64,000 bases of DNA, taken from NCBI RefSeq assembly GCF_001570565.1, contig NZ_BBXE01000013.1, positions 328,984 through 392,983 of the forward strand. The letters are read 5' to 3'. The position numbers were made by a program, and so were the translations under genes. This DNA comes from Herbidospora yilanensis (lineage in GTDB: Bacteria > Actinomycetota > Actinomycetes > Streptosporangiales > Streptosporangiaceae). The notes under the pieces are model-generated. The model ran no database searches. It was not told the DNA's origin and was given only the letters and a program-made list of their open reading frames with translations. Positions 40,783-50,900 of this stretch are shown piece after piece; the stretch's first letter is position 1, and each line of letters begins with the position of its first letter.

Positions 40783-41766
40783 ATGGACTTCTTCTTCGAT
40801 TTCGCCGCCGAGGCGCCGAAACTCGTCCAGCTTCTGATCGGCGTCGTCGCGTTCCTGGCCTTCGTCGGCCTCATGCTCCTGCTGCTCGACCGCGCCCCCA
40901 TGAAGGAACGGTCGTGGGGGCACTCGCTGCTGCTCCTCGGCCCCGCGCTGGTGCTGCTCGCGATCGGCCTGGTGGTGCCGGGCATCCGGACCACCCTGTT
41001 GTCGTTCATGAGCGGCGACAGCAGCCAGTTCGTCGGCCTGGACAACTACGTCTGGATGTTCACCCAGCCGGAGGCGATCACGGTCCTGCGCAACACCCTG
41101 ATCTGGGTGCTGCTGGTGCCGTCTCTGGTGACCGCCATCGGTCTGGTGTACGCGGTCGTGGTGGACAAGTCCCGCTTCGAGTCGGTCGCCAAGTCGCTGG
41201 TGTTCCTGCCGATGGCGATCTCGTTCGTCGGCGCGGGCATCATCTGGCGGTTCGTCTACGCCTACCGTCCCGAGGAGGCCGACCAGATCGGCCTGCTCAA
41301 CCAGTTCGTGGTCTGGCTCGGCGGCGAACCGCAGCAGTGGTTGCAGAGCGCCCCGACCAACACCCTGTTCCTGATCGTCGTCATGGTCTGGATCCAGGCC
41401 GGTTTCGCCACCGTGGTCCTGTCGGCCGCGATCAAGGGCATCCCGGCCGAGATCGTCGAGGCCGCCCGGCTCGACGGCGCGACCCCGATCCAGATGTTCT
41501 TCCGGGTCACGCTGCCCTCGATCCGCCCCGCCCTCGTGGTGGTGCTGGTGACCCAGTCGATCGGCACGCTGAAGCTGTTCGACATCGTCCGCACGATGAC
41601 GGGCGGCCAGTTCGACACCAGCGTCATCGCCAACGAGATGTACAACCAGGCGTTCCGCTACGGCGAGGCGGGCAAGGGCGCGGCGCTGGCCGTGTTCCTC
41701 TTCGTGCTCGTCACGCCCATCGTCGTCTACCAGATCCGCTCGCTGCGGCAGCGCCGGGAGGCATGA
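40783..41766 (+). CDS. Oligosaccharide ABC permease, MalF type
   Basis: A 327-residue permease with an extra N-terminal hydrophobic segment (LLIGVVAFLAFVGLMLLLL) before the standard six-helix core. The EAA loop is VEAARLDGATPIQMFFRVTLP (~residues 227-247). It ends QIRSLRQRREA, and its TGA overlaps the next ATG (ATGA). It pairs with the MalG-type subunit; an MsiK-like shared ATPase is expected elsewhere. Confidence 0.92.
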   Translation: MDFFFDFAAEAPKLVQLLIGVVAFLAFVGLMLLLLDRAPMKERSWGHSLLLLGPALVLLAIGLVVPGIRTTLLSFMSGDSSQFVGLDNYVWMFTQPEAITVLRNTLIWVLLVPSLVTAIGLVYAVVVDKSRFESVAKSLVFLPMAISFVGAGIIWRFVYAYRPEEADQIGLLNQFVVWLGGEPQQWLQSAPTNTLFLIVVMVWIQAGFATVVLSAAIKGIPAEIVEAARLDGATPIQMFFRVTLPSIRPALVVVLVTQSIGTLKLFDIVRTMTGGQFDTSVIANEMYNQAFRYGEAGKGAALAVFLFVLVTPIVVYQIRSLRQRREA

Positions 41767-42722
41767 GCATGACCACCATCGCCCCCGGCGTCGTCAAGAC
41801 GGCCCAGCCGAAGACGGCCGCCGGCCGGGTCCGCAAGCGGCTCTCCGGCCGCGTCGCGAGCCTGATCGCGGTCGTCATCGCCCTGCTCTGGACGACCCCC
41901 ACGTTCGGCCTGTTCCTCTCGTCGTTCCGTCCCGAGGACGACATCAAGCAGACCGGCTGGTGGACGTTCTTCGCCAACCCGCAGCTCACCCTGGAGAACT
42001 ACCGGGAGGTGCTGTTCGGCAGCTCGTCGTCGTCGGGCCGGCTGGCGTCGTTCCTGATCAACTCGGTCGTGATCACGATCCCGTCGGTGCTGTTCCCGCT
42101 GGCGCTGGCCACCTTCGCGGCCTACGCGCTGTCGTGGACGCGGTTCCGCGGCCGCGACTGGGTCTACATCGGGATCTTCGCCCTCCAGGTCGTGCCGCTC
42201 CAGATGGCCCTGGTGCCGCTGTTGTCGTTCTTCTCGCAGGGTGTGGAGGTCTTCGGCGTCACCCTGATGCCGGCGTGGAACCTCGAAGGCTCGGCCCAGT
42301 TCGTCCAGGTCTGGTTCGCCCACACCTGTTTCGCGCTGCCGCTGGGCGTCTTCCTGATCCACAACTTCATGTCGGAACTGCCCGGCGAACTGATGGAGGC
42401 GGCCCGCGTCGACGGCGCCACCCACGGCACGATCCTGCGCAAGGTCGTGCTGCCGCTGGTGGCTCCGGCGCTGGCGGCGTTCGGCATCTTCCAGTTCCTG
42501 TGGGTGTGGAACGACCTGCTGGTCGCGCTGATCTTCTCGGGCGGCACCGCGGAGACCGCCCCGATGACGGTACGGCTGGCGCAGATGGCGGGGACCAGAG
42601 GAAACGAGTGGCAGCGCCTCACCTCGGGCGCGTTCGTCTCCATGATCATCCCGTTGATCGTGTTCCTGTCCATGCAGCGTTACTTCGTGCGCGGCCTGCT
42701 GGCCGGAAGTGTGAAGGGCTAG
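41763..42722 (+). CDS. Oligosaccharide ABC permease, MalG type
   Basis: A 319-residue partner permease. SSFRPEDDIKQTGWW after helix 1 is typical of MalG homologues; the EAA loop is MEAARVDGATHGTILRKVVLP and the protein ends QRYFVRGLLAGSVKG. It begins with an ATGA overlap on the MalF-type gene. The second lacI gene follows after 52 bases with its own GGGAGGAAA site. Confidence 0.92.
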   Translation: MSMTTIAPGVVKTAQPKTAAGRVRKRLSGRVASLIAVVIALLWTTPTFGLFLSSFRPEDDIKQTGWWTFFANPQLTLENYREVLFGSSSSSGRLASFLINSVVITIPSVLFPLALATFAAYALSWTRFRGRDWVYIGIFALQVVPLQMALVPLLSFFSQGVEVFGVTLMPAWNLEGSAQFVQVWFAHTCFALPLGVFLIHNFMSELPGELMEAARVDGATHGTILRKVVLPLVAPALAAFGIFQFLWVWNDLLVALIFSGGTAETAPMTVRLAQMAGTRGNEWQRLTSGAFVSMIIPLIVFLSMQRYFVRGLLAGSVKG

Positions 42723-42774
42723 GGGCCGATATCGTTATCGTCCGCAACCCGAGCCCCGTGGGAGGAAACCGTCG

Positions 42775-43776
42775 ATGAAGCGCCCCACCTTGGAGGCCGT
42801 CGCCGCTCGTGCCGGGGTTTCCCGGGCGACCGTCTCCAGGGTCGTCAACGGCCAGTCCACCGTCGGTCCCGAGATCCGCGACGTGGTGCTGCGCGCCGTC
42901 CGTGAGCTGGGCTACGTGCCCAACTCGGCGGCGCGCAGCCTCGTCACGCAGCGGACCGACTCGATCGCCCTGGTGGTGTCGGAGCCGACGACGCGGGTCT
43001 TCTCCGACGACCCCATGTTCTCCACCGTCATCCGCTCGGCCAGTGTCGAGCTGGAGGCGGCCGACAAGCAGGTCGTGCTGATGCTGAGCGGCTCGGCCCA
43101 GTCCCACGCCCGTGTGGAGCGATACATCGCCAGCGGCCACGTCGACGGCGTCATGCTGATCTCGATGCACGGCGCCGACCCGCTGCCCGCCGCGATCACC
43201 CGCATGGGCGTCCCGGCGGTCTCCTACGGCCGCCCGGCCGTGCCGGTGGCGCTGCCCTACGTCGACAACGACAACGTCGGCGGCGCCGAGAAGGCCGTCA
43301 AGCACCTGCTCGAACGCGGCCGCCGCCGGATCGCCACGATCGCCGGCCCGCAGGACATGATCGGCGGGCAGGACCGGCTGACCGGCTACCGCACCGCGCT
43401 GCGCGACAGCGACCGCCGCTCGATCGTCGCGGTCGGCGACTTCACCCGCGAGTCGGGCGCGATCGCGATGCGCCAGCTCCTCGAAGACGACCCCCAGCTC
43501 GACGCCGTCTTCATCGCCAACGACCTGATGGCCATCGGCGCGATGCAGGCCCTGCGCCAAGCGGGCCGCAGCGTGCCCGACGACGTGGCGATCGTGGGGT
43601 TCGACGACATCGAGGCGGCCCGCTACACCGATCCGCCGCTGACGACCGTCCGCCACCCGATCATCGAACAGGCCGCGGCGATGGTGAAGCTGCTGCTCAG
43701 CCTGCTGGAGCGCGGCGAGACGGCGGCCGACCCGGTGATCCTCGAAACGGAACTGGTGGTCCGCGAGTCAGCCTGA
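42775..43776 (+). CDS. LacI-family regulator of the beta-glucan locus (copy 2)
   Basis: A 333-residue paralogue of the regulator at 36403-37386. The HTH ([23 protein letters not shown]) is nearly identical, so both should recognise the same operator. The effector lobe ends in [23 protein letters not shown]. Differences in the ligand domain (PYVDNDNVGG against [10 protein letters not shown]) could give different inducers. It lies directly downstream of the transporter genes. Its last 9 bases overlap the convergent gene. Confidence 0.92.
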   Translation: MKRPTLEAVAARAGVSRATVSRVVNGQSTVGPEIRDVVLRAVRELGYVPNSAARSLVTQRTDSIALVVSEPTTRVFSDDPMFSTVIRSASVELEAADKQVVLMLSGSAQSHARVERYIASGHVDGVMLISMHGADPLPAAITRMGVPAVSYGRPAVPVALPYVDNDNVGGAEKAVKHLLERGRRRIATIAGPQDMIGGQDRLTGYRTALRDSDRRSIVAVGDFTRESGAIAMRQLLEDDPQLDAVFIANDLMAIGAMQALRQAGRSVPDDVAIVGFDDIEAARYTDPPLTTVRHPIIEQAAAMVKLLLSLLERGETAADPVILETELVVRESA

Positions 43777-44991
43777 GAGGGCTCCGTCGATCCGGCTGAG
43801 GACCTTCCGGCTGACCAGCCCGTAGGCGAAGAAGTCGACCCCGGCGGCCCCGGCCGCCTTCGCCGCCCTGACCTTGGCGGCCAGGCGTTCGGTCGAGTCG
43901 ACGTCGCGGCGGCGTTCGCCCCACCCTTCGATGTCGGGCATGCCCGGCCGCAGGACCGCGCGCAGTTCGCGGTCCTTGCCGACCGAGCGCGAATAGGCGG
44001 CCAGGTCGTCGGCGATCCGGGTCGCGTCGCGGGCGTAGGCGAGCACGGCGAACGACGGGACCAGGTCGCCGAGCGCCACCAGGTCGACGCCGATCTGCCA
44101 GGCGTCGTGGGCGGCCAGGCCCGCCGTGGGCAGGCCGTCGGCGGCTCCCTTCAGCGCGCCGGTGGCGTCCATGAAGGTGAGCTGCGAGCCCTCTTCGGTG
44201 ACCGCCGCCGAGACCTCCGCGACCAGGGAGGTCACCGTCTCGGAGCGGGCCCGCGCGTAGGCGACCACCTCGGGGCCGGCGTAGGCGGTCAGCGCCGCCC
44301 GGGTGACCTGGCCCTGGGCGGGCGGGTCGCCGTCGAGGACGCCGCCGACGATCCGGGCGCACTCCTCGCGGGCCACCTCGGCGTTCACCCCGAGCTGGGT
44401 CGCCCGCAGCAGGCAGTGGTGGCAGAAGCACAGGCCCAGGAGGAAGGCGTCCATGGGGCCGAGGGGGATGTAGGAGCGGCCCGCCTCGAACGCGGCGAAG
44501 TGGAGGGAGTCGGCCACGACGCTGTCGACGCCCTGGCGGGCCACCGCGCGGGCCAGCCCGACGGCGTAGGCGCGCACGTCGGGGTTGGCCGGGCACAGGT
44601 CGGCGGGGGCGCCGCGGTCGCCGAAGCAGTTGCGGACCGTCACCTCGGGGTGGCCCGCCCCGAGGGTCGGGTTGCGCAGGAAGACCGCCCACCCGTGGAA
44701 GGCCAGGCCCCGCGACCGGCAGGCGGCCCGCAGGTCGTCGAGGATCTTGTCGTCCGCGCCGGGCTGGAGAGGCGGCCAGAGCCGCCCGAACAGGTCGGGC
44801 GGCGGCGGGAAGTGCACCCCGTCGTGCCGGAGGGTGATCCGGCTGGTGCCGTGGGGGGTGACGTCCGTGATCTGGTGGACGGCGGCGGCCACGGTCACCC
44901 CGGCCACGCCGAGGTCCGTTATCCGGTCGAGCACCGCGTCGACGCCCTCGTCGCGCAGGTCCTCGACGAAGACGTACACCGAAGAATCCAC
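43768..44991 (-). CDS. Hypothetical TIM-barrel-like protein in the D-amino-acid operon
   Basis: A 407-residue soluble protein I cannot place firmly. It has repeated strand-helix units (VDAVLDRITDLGVAGVTVAAAVHQ at the start, VRAAKAAGAAGVDFFAYGLVS at the end) suggesting a TIM barrel. A CFCHHC cluster near residue 190 resembles the CxCxxC segment of several uncharacterised glycoside-hydrolase-like barrels. GTG 44991 shares a base with the ridA TAG, and AAGGGG lies upstream. As last gene of the deacylase-deaminase-RidA operon it may act on the same substrate; that is inference. Confidence 0.7.
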   Translation of the reverse strand: MDSSVYVFVEDLRDEGVDAVLDRITDLGVAGVTVAAAVHQITDVTPHGTSRITLRHDGVHFPPPPDLFGRLWPPLQPGADDKILDDLRAACRSRGLAFHGWAVFLRNPTLGAGHPEVTVRNCFGDRGAPADLCPANPDVRAYAVGLARAVARQGVDSVVADSLHFAAFEAGRSYIPLGPMDAFLLGLCFCHHCLLRATQLGVNAEVAREECARIVGGVLDGDPPAQGQVTRAALTAYAGPEVVAYARARSETVTSLVAEVSAAVTEEGSQLTFMDATGALKGAADGLPTAGLAAHDAWQIGVDLVALGDLVPSFAVLAYARDATRIADDLAAYSRSVGKDRELRAVLRPGMPDIEGWGERRRDVDSTERLAAKVRAAKAAGAAGVDFFAYGLVSRKVLSRIDGALSG

Positions 44992-45371
44992 TAACGCCCC
45001 TTGTAGGCCACGAAGTCGATTTCCACCAGGATGTTCATGAGCTGCGATCCTACGGTGGTCCTGACCGGATAGGGCTGGGTGAAGTAGGACTTGTACACCT
45101 CGTTGTAGGCGGCGAAGTCCTCCTTCAGGTTCTGCAGGTGCACCGTCGACTTGATCACGTCGTCGAAGGTCAGGCCGTGGACGGCCAGCACCGCGCCCAG
45201 GTTCCGCATCGTCTGGTGGGTCTGCTCGGCCACGTCCGCGCCGACGATCTCGCCGGTCTCCGGGTCGAGCGGGCCCATGCCGGAGGTGTAGACGAAGTCG
45301 CCGACCACGAGCCCCTGCGAGTAGGCGCCGACCGGGGCGGCGCCGTCGGCGGTGCGGATCTCTTCCTTCAA
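44991..45371 (-). CDS. ridA: RidA/YjgF-family enamine/imine deaminase
   Basis: A 126-residue RidA protein. APVGAYSQGLVVGDFVYTSGMGPLDPETGEIVG is the family core, and PYPVRTTVG carries the conserved Arg that binds the carboxylate. It hydrolyses reactive 2-aminoacrylate-type intermediates released by PLP amino-acid dehydratases, which fits the PLP deaminase just upstream. The start is TTG 45371 with AGGAG 6 bases before it. Eight bases separate it from the deaminase gene. Confidence 0.92.
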   Translation of the reverse strand: MKEEIRTADGAAPVGAYSQGLVVGDFVYTSGMGPLDPETGEIVGADVAEQTHQTMRNLGAVLAVHGLTFDDVIKSTVHLQNLKEDFAAYNEVYKSYFTQPYPVRTTVGSQLMNILVEIDFVAYKGR

Positions 45372-45379
45372 TGTCGCTC

Positions 45380-46489
45380 CTAGAAGTACGTGGTGAGCAG
45401 GTCGACCACGATGTAGTCGTCGTCGACGACGGGGATGACCCGCCACTTGTCGAAGGCGGTGCACGGGTGGGAGATGCCGAACCTCAGCACGTCGCCCGGC
45501 CTGACCAGGCCGCCGGGGTCGCTGAGGTAGGTGTGCTGGTCCTGGAGCCCCGTCACCGTGAGCCCGTCGGGCGCCGACGGGAGATCCAGGTCGTAGGGGA
45601 TGTCACGCTTGCCGAGCCCGACGATCGCCAGGCCGGGTTCGGGGGTGGACAGGACCTGGGCGTACACCTCCAGCGCGGGTCTCAGCCGGTCGGCGAAGGG
45701 GCTCATCCGGGCGTAGAAGCCCTCGTCGTGGCCGATGTAGGCGCCGGGACGCACGATGACCTGGGCGTCCATGCCCGCCAGTTCCCCGGTGACCAGGTCG
45801 AAGTGGGAACTGCCGCCGGCGGAGACGATCGGGGCGGCCAGGTCTTCGGCGAGCCGGCGCAGGTCCTTCAGGTAGGCGGTGACGCCGGCCCGGTCGGGCT
45901 GGGTGCCCTCGTAGCCGGACACCCCGGCGAACTCGACGCCGTCGGTCGCGTCGACGAGGGCCTTGAGCGCCTTCGCCTCGTCCGGGGTGCGGCAGCCGGT
46001 CCGGCCGCCGGGATGCCCCAGTTCGACCAGGATCCGGAAGCCCTTCCCGGCCAGCAGTTCGACGCCCCGGGGCGAGTCGGCGTAGACGAGGAGCTCCATG
46101 TCCTGCCGGGCCAGCCAGTCGACGGCCCTCTCGTCGTAGATCTCGTTGGCCAGCAGGACCCGCTCGACCCCGAGGTGCCGGTAGACCATGACCTGGCTCG
46201 CGGTCGCGGCCGTCAGCCCCCACGCGCCCGCCGCGAGCTGCTTGGCGAAGAGTTGCGGCGACATGGTCGTCTTGCCGTGGGGGGCGTGGAAAAGGCCGTG
46301 GTCGTGTACGTGTTCCGCCAGCACCCGCACGTTGTGGTCGAGGGCGCTCTCCCGGGCGACCATGAGCGGCCACGTGAACGGGCCGTCGAACAGGTGGTGG
46401 CGTGCCGCCAGGAACTCCTCCGCCGTGACCGGCTCCGGCTGCACGAATCCCCGTGTGCGCCAGTCGATGGTCATGCCGGAAATGAGCAC
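45380..46489 (-). CDS. PLP-dependent D-amino-acid deaminase / D-threonine aldolase-like (DSD1 family)
   Basis: A 369-residue alanine-racemase-N fold enzyme. HGLFHAPHGKTTMSPQL contains the PLP lysine; VSAGGSSHFD, VRPGAYIGHDEG and the C-terminal HPCTAFDKW, whose His and Cys bind Zn in D-serine dehydratases, are present. It should deaminate a free D-amino acid, releasing enamine for RidA. GTG 46489 is chosen because TACGAT lies 6 bases upstream and the internal ATG 46474 has no ribosome site. It follows the D-aminoacylase gene by 19 bases. Confidence 0.85.
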   Translation of the reverse strand: MLISGMTIDWRTRGFVQPEPVTAEEFLAARHHLFDGPFTWPLMVARESALDHNVRVLAEHVHDHGLFHAPHGKTTMSPQLFAKQLAAGAWGLTAATASQVMVYRHLGVERVLLANEIYDERAVDWLARQDMELLVYADSPRGVELLAGKGFRILVELGHPGGRTGCRTPDEAKALKALVDATDGVEFAGVSGYEGTQPDRAGVTAYLKDLRRLAEDLAAPIVSAGGSSHFDLVTGELAGMDAQVIVRPGAYIGHDEGFYARMSPFADRLRPALEVYAQVLSTPEPGLAIVGLGKRDIPYDLDLPSAPDGLTVTGLQDQHTYLSDPGGLVRPGDVLRFGISHPCTAFDKWRVIPVVDDDYIVVDLLTTYF

Positions 46490-46495
46490 TCGTGG

Positions 46496-46501
46496 ATCGT
46501 A
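46496..46501 (-). promoter_or_regulatory. -10 box of the D-amino-acid deaminase gene
   Basis: TACGAT on the minus strand is 6 bases before GTG 46489, between the deacylase stop and the deaminase start. It gives the last three genes a possible promoter of their own. Confidence 0.5.
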
Positions 46502-46508
46502 TAGGAGA

Positions 46509-47993
46509 CTACGCGGGTCGCAGGGCCCGGCCGGGGCGTGTTGTGGTCATTCGTCCGCCTTCGAGAACCCGCTCCCCGTTGATCCACACGTCGTCGACGC
46601 CCTGGGCGAGTTCGCGGGGGTCGGCGTAGGTGGCCCGGTCGGCGACCTTCGCCGGGTCGACGAGGATGAGGTCGGCGGCGTGGCCGGGGCGCACCAGCCC
46701 CCGGTCGAACAGCCGGAACCGGCGGGCCGGGTGGGCGGCCAGGTGCGACGCGGCCTCCGCCCAGGTCAGATCGGCCTTCTCCCGCACGTGGTGGCCGAGG
46801 AAGCGGGCGAACGCGCCGTAGGCGCGGGGGTGCGGATGGCCGCCGACGTGCAGGCCGTCGGAGCCGCCGGTGTGGGCCGGGTGGCGCAGGACGCGGCGCA
46901 CCGACTCCTCGCCCTCGGGGCCCTCGTCGGGGCGGGCGCTGACGCAGCCGGCTTCGAGGTCGGTCTCGATGAGCAGCCGGCGGGCGAACGACGCCGGGCT
47001 CTCGTCCCGCCGCGCGGCGGCCTCGGGGATGGTGAGGCCCTCGGACCATTCGAGGCCCGGGGCGTGCGCGATGGTGAGGCGCTCCCAGGCGTGGTTGAGG
47101 TCGAGGCGCTCGATCATCGGCAGGGCGGTCGCCGGATCGGCCGCCGGCACGGACTGCGGCAACACGATCATCGCCAGGATCGTGCTGCCCCGCAGGTAGG
47201 GATAGGTGTCGAAGGTCGTGTCGCCCTCCAGCAGCGGCAGCAGCACGTCGGCCGGGCCGTGGAAGTGGGAGACGTGCAGCGGGACGCCGGCCTTCCGGGT
47301 CACGTCCAGCGCCTCCTTCATCCCGACCGGCGCCGACTGGCCGTAGCCGCGCATGTGGGTGACGTACGGGAGACCCTGGAGCGGCGCGCACAGGGCGGCG
47401 AGCTCGGTGGCGTCGGCGTAGCGGCCGGGCACGTATTCGAGGCCGGTGGACAGGCCCGCCGCGCCCTCTTCGAGCCCTTTCTCCACGATCGAGCGCATCG
47501 TGTGGAGTTCGTCCGCGGATGCGGTGGTCTGAGCGGGCCCGAGCACGTCGTAGCGGATCGTTCCGTGTGGGAGCAGGAAGACGCTGTTAAGGGCGGCTCT
47601 GTCATGGCTCGCCCTGATCTCGGCCACCGACAGCGGGCCGTCGCCGGGGAAGCCGCCGTTGATCGCGGCGAAGTAGCGGCTGGCGTAGTCGAAGGCGGCC
47701 CTGGTGGTGGTCGGGGCGAACGAGAGCCCGTCTTGGCCGAGCACGACCGTGGTGACGCCCTGGCGCAGGTTGGCGAGCTGGAAGCCGGGGTCGTGGACCA
47801 GCGCGTCGCCGTGGGAGTGGCAGTCGATCATCCCCGGGAGGACGAGGCGGCCGGTGGCGTCGACGGCGTCGTGGTGCGGCAGCCGCCCGACCGCCGCGAC
47901 CTTCCCGGCCGAGATCCCGACGTCGGCGCGGAACGGCGGGGCGCCGGTTCCGTCGACGACCCAGCCGTTCGCGATCACCACGTCGAAGGTCAC
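46509..47993 (-). CDS. N-acyl-D-amino-acid deacylase (amidohydrolase)
   Basis: A 494-residue amidohydrolase of the D-aminoacylase family. VLPGMIDCHSHGD holds the His-x-His metal pair, THMRGYG and VSHFHG give further ligands, and TGGSDGLHVGGHPHPRAYG the catalytic Asp region. The usual N-terminal (DVVIANGWVVDGTG) and C-terminal (PGHAADLILVDP) beta-sandwich strands are present. It removes the acyl group from N-acyl-D-amino acids and feeds the deaminase. GTG 47993 lies 4 bases after the kinase-fusion stop, so the operon may extend from the two-component genes. Confidence 0.9.
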   Translation of the reverse strand: MTFDVVIANGWVVDGTGAPPFRADVGISAGKVAAVGRLPHHDAVDATGRLVLPGMIDCHSHGDALVHDPGFQLANLRQGVTTVVLGQDGLSFAPTTTRAAFDYASRYFAAINGGFPGDGPLSVAEIRASHDRAALNSVFLLPHGTIRYDVLGPAQTTASADELHTMRSIVEKGLEEGAAGLSTGLEYVPGRYADATELAALCAPLQGLPYVTHMRGYGQSAPVGMKEALDVTRKAGVPLHVSHFHGPADVLLPLLEGDTTFDTYPYLRGSTILAMIVLPQSVPAADPATALPMIERLDLNHAWERLTIAHAPGLEWSEGLTIPEAAARRDESPASFARRLLIETDLEAGCVSARPDEGPEGEESVRRVLRHPAHTGGSDGLHVGGHPHPRAYGAFARFLGHHVREKADLTWAEAASHLAAHPARRFRLFDRGLVRPGHAADLILVDPAKVADRATYADPRELAQGVDDVWINGERVLEGGRMTTTRPGRALRPA

Positions 47994-47997
47994 GTGA

Positions 47998-50900
47998 TCA
48001 GTATGCGGACCGGTACTTCTCCTCGCACGTCACCGACGTGTCGACCGGGTGCGCCGCGAGGATCTCCGCCGCCTGGCGGCGGGACAGGTTCCAGCCGTTC
48101 CACGGGTCGGGGAAGCGCAGGTCCTGGACCTCGATCACCTCTCGCAGCACACAACTCCTGATCGGCTCGGGCAGCCGGTCGAGTCCCGGTACGGCGTCCG
48201 CGCTCAGCCGCCCCAGATAGTGGGCGTCGAGGCGGTCGACGCCCCGTACCGACACCTGGGTCTCGGCCACCTGCGCGTCCGGGTTCCAGACCGCGAAGAC
48301 CATCAGCGACACGGCGGTGAGCAGCACCAGCGCCCTCGGCAACCACGCCCGCCTCCTGACCAGCCCGCCGACCAGCACCAGGACGAACACCGCCGCGATC
48401 CACCAGATCGTCGCACCCACCGAGGCGCGCAGCCGGGTGAAGCCGTAGGCGGCCGTGTAGAGGCCGAGGCGGTGCAGCGCCGAGGCCAGGATGACGAGGG
48501 TCAGCGCGCACAGCAGCCCCAGCAGGGTCGCCATGATCCACCGGTCGCCCTTGATCATCAAGCCGCAGAAGGCCACGATGAACAACACGAACACACTGAC
48601 GGTGATCAGCTCGAAGAAGCCCGACCGGGCGTATTCGGCGAACGTCAGCCCGGCCGTCTCCAGCACCCTCCGGCTGCCGCCGAACAACACCGAGATCTGC
48701 ACCCCGACGAAGGCGGCGAACAGCAGGTTCACGCCGACCAGCGGGATGACCCAGAGGGTCCGGGCCAGGTCGAGCGGGGCGTGGTCGACGCGGGGTTCGG
48801 CCACCGGCCGCAGCGCCACCAGGATCGCGGCGGCGGCGAGCACCCCGAAGACGACGAACAGGAAGATCCTGACCGGCAGCGTCTCGGCCCACGCGGGCGC
48901 CGAGAGCAACTCGCGGGCGAACGAGGAGAACACCGCGTCGGCCGAGACGAACAGCACCCCGAAGACGGCGAGCAGGACCGCGGTGATCCCCAGCGAGACC
49001 AGAACGGGCAGCAGGCTGCGCCGCTTGAGGACCCGGCGCAGCGGCCCGCCCAGGAACCACGGCACCGGGAACACCGCCAGCCCGACCGACAGCAGCCCCC
49101 TCGTCACCCCCGCCCAGCCCCGGCCGCCCGACACCGCCAGCGAGGCGACCGCGAACGCGGCCAGCAGCGTCAGCCCGACCAGCCAGTCGGCGTCCCGGAA
49201 CAGCGCCACCGACACCAGCCCGTAGGCGGCCACGGCGTAGGCGACGCTCCATGCGTTGACCCGGTGCCGGACGGCCGGCGCCACCGCGAGCGTGAGCGCG
49301 ACCGCGGTCAGCACCACCCCGAGGCCGGTCGGCGCGTAGGGGAAGCAGACGGCCGCGACGAGCCCGGCCCCCATGGCCGCCGGGAGCACCCAGCGGGGCG
49401 TGTCGGGCAGGGCCGGGCGCGGGAGGAGCGGCGGCGGCGTGTACGCGTCGAACTGCCCGCCCGCCCCGCCGGGCGACGTCCCGATCCGGCCGCCCAGCGA
49501 CGCCCCGATCGCGATGCCGGCACAGACGAACAGCAGGAACGCGCCGGCGGCTTGGACCTCGGTGTTCGGACCGATGCCGAAGAACGCGGCCGCGACCGTG
49601 CCCCCGAGCAGCCCGGCCAGCACCCCGATGATCCCGCCGACGACGGCCCCGCCGATGGACCGGCCGGGAGGCGGCTCGTCGTCGGGCGTCCGCTGACGGG
49701 AGGAACCGGGCGGGTCGGCGGGGCCGTCCGGGACCGCCTGTCCTCGCGGCACGGGCTTGGTGTCGGGAGCGGCCACGACGGGGTGCGGCGAGGTGACGGC
49801 GGCGCGGATGGAACCGTCGGACGTGACCCGCGCGGGGGCGGCCTCGGCCGGCGTCCCTTCGGGCGCGGTGGTTCCCGGTGCGGGCGTGGCCGCACCGGAT
49901 GCCTGCGGCTCGGCCGGGGCCTCGGAGCCGCTGGCCGAAACCGTCGTTCGCGGAGCGGCGGCCGCGACGGCCGAGGCGTCCCGTCCGGCCGGTGCGGGCA
50001 CCGGGGAAGTCCGCCGCGACAGTTGCCCGGGAGACACCGTGGCGCCTCGGGTCTCCGGCGATGCCTGCTCGTAAGCCGATGCCGCCGACAGCTCGCGCGC
50101 CGCCTGCGGGACCGGCGCCTCCGCGCCGTCGGCTTCCGGCGGGTCGGTCCGGGTCGGGTCGGGGTTCTGCACGGAACCGGCCTCCGTATCGACTCGTGAG
50201 CGACCGTGGACCGCCCCCAGAGGGGTGCGCTCCTTGACCGCCTTCGGCAGGGTGACGACCATGTGGCAGCCGATGCCGCCGGCGACCGCGATCGTCCCCC
50301 CGTGGAGTTCGGCGATCTCCTTGGCGATGGCCAGGCCGAGGCCCGCTCCCCCGGCATCGGCGGCGCGGGCGGCGTCCAGGCGGGAGAAGCGTTCGAAGAC
50401 ACGCTGGCGGTCGGCGGCCGGGATGCCGGGGCCCTCGTCGGCGACCTCGATCTCAAGGGTTCCGTCGGCCGAGGCGCGGGAGGTCAGGGTGACCGTCCCG
50501 CCGGGCGGGCTGTGCCGGACGGCGTTGTCGAGCAGGTTGGCCAGCACCTGGGCCAGGAGCGCCGGATCGGCGGTCGTCAGGTGACGGCCGGGGTCGATCG
50601 CGGCGACGACCTTCACGTCGTCGCGGCCCAGCGACGCCTCCCTGACGGCCTGCCCGCCGAGGGCGGCCAGGTCGAACTCCTCGGCCACGATCGGCCGGGC
50701 CCCCGAGTCGAGCCGGGACAGGTCGAGGAGCTGCGCCACGAGGCGGCCGAGGCGCTGGGTCTGGGCGAGGGCGGTGCCGAGGATCTCGGGTTCGGGCGGG
50801 GAGACGCCGTCGACCACGTTCTCCAGCACGGCCTGCACCCCCGTGATCGGGGTGCGCAGCTCGTGGCTCACGTTGGCGACCAGCTCCCGGCGCTGCCGGT

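Noticed and set aside
47994-48005. A leaderless -10 box for the D-aminoacylase gene
   Set aside because: The hexamer at the right distance is CATACT, which lacks the first T of TANNNT. Read-through from the kinase-fusion gene 4 bases upstream is as likely.
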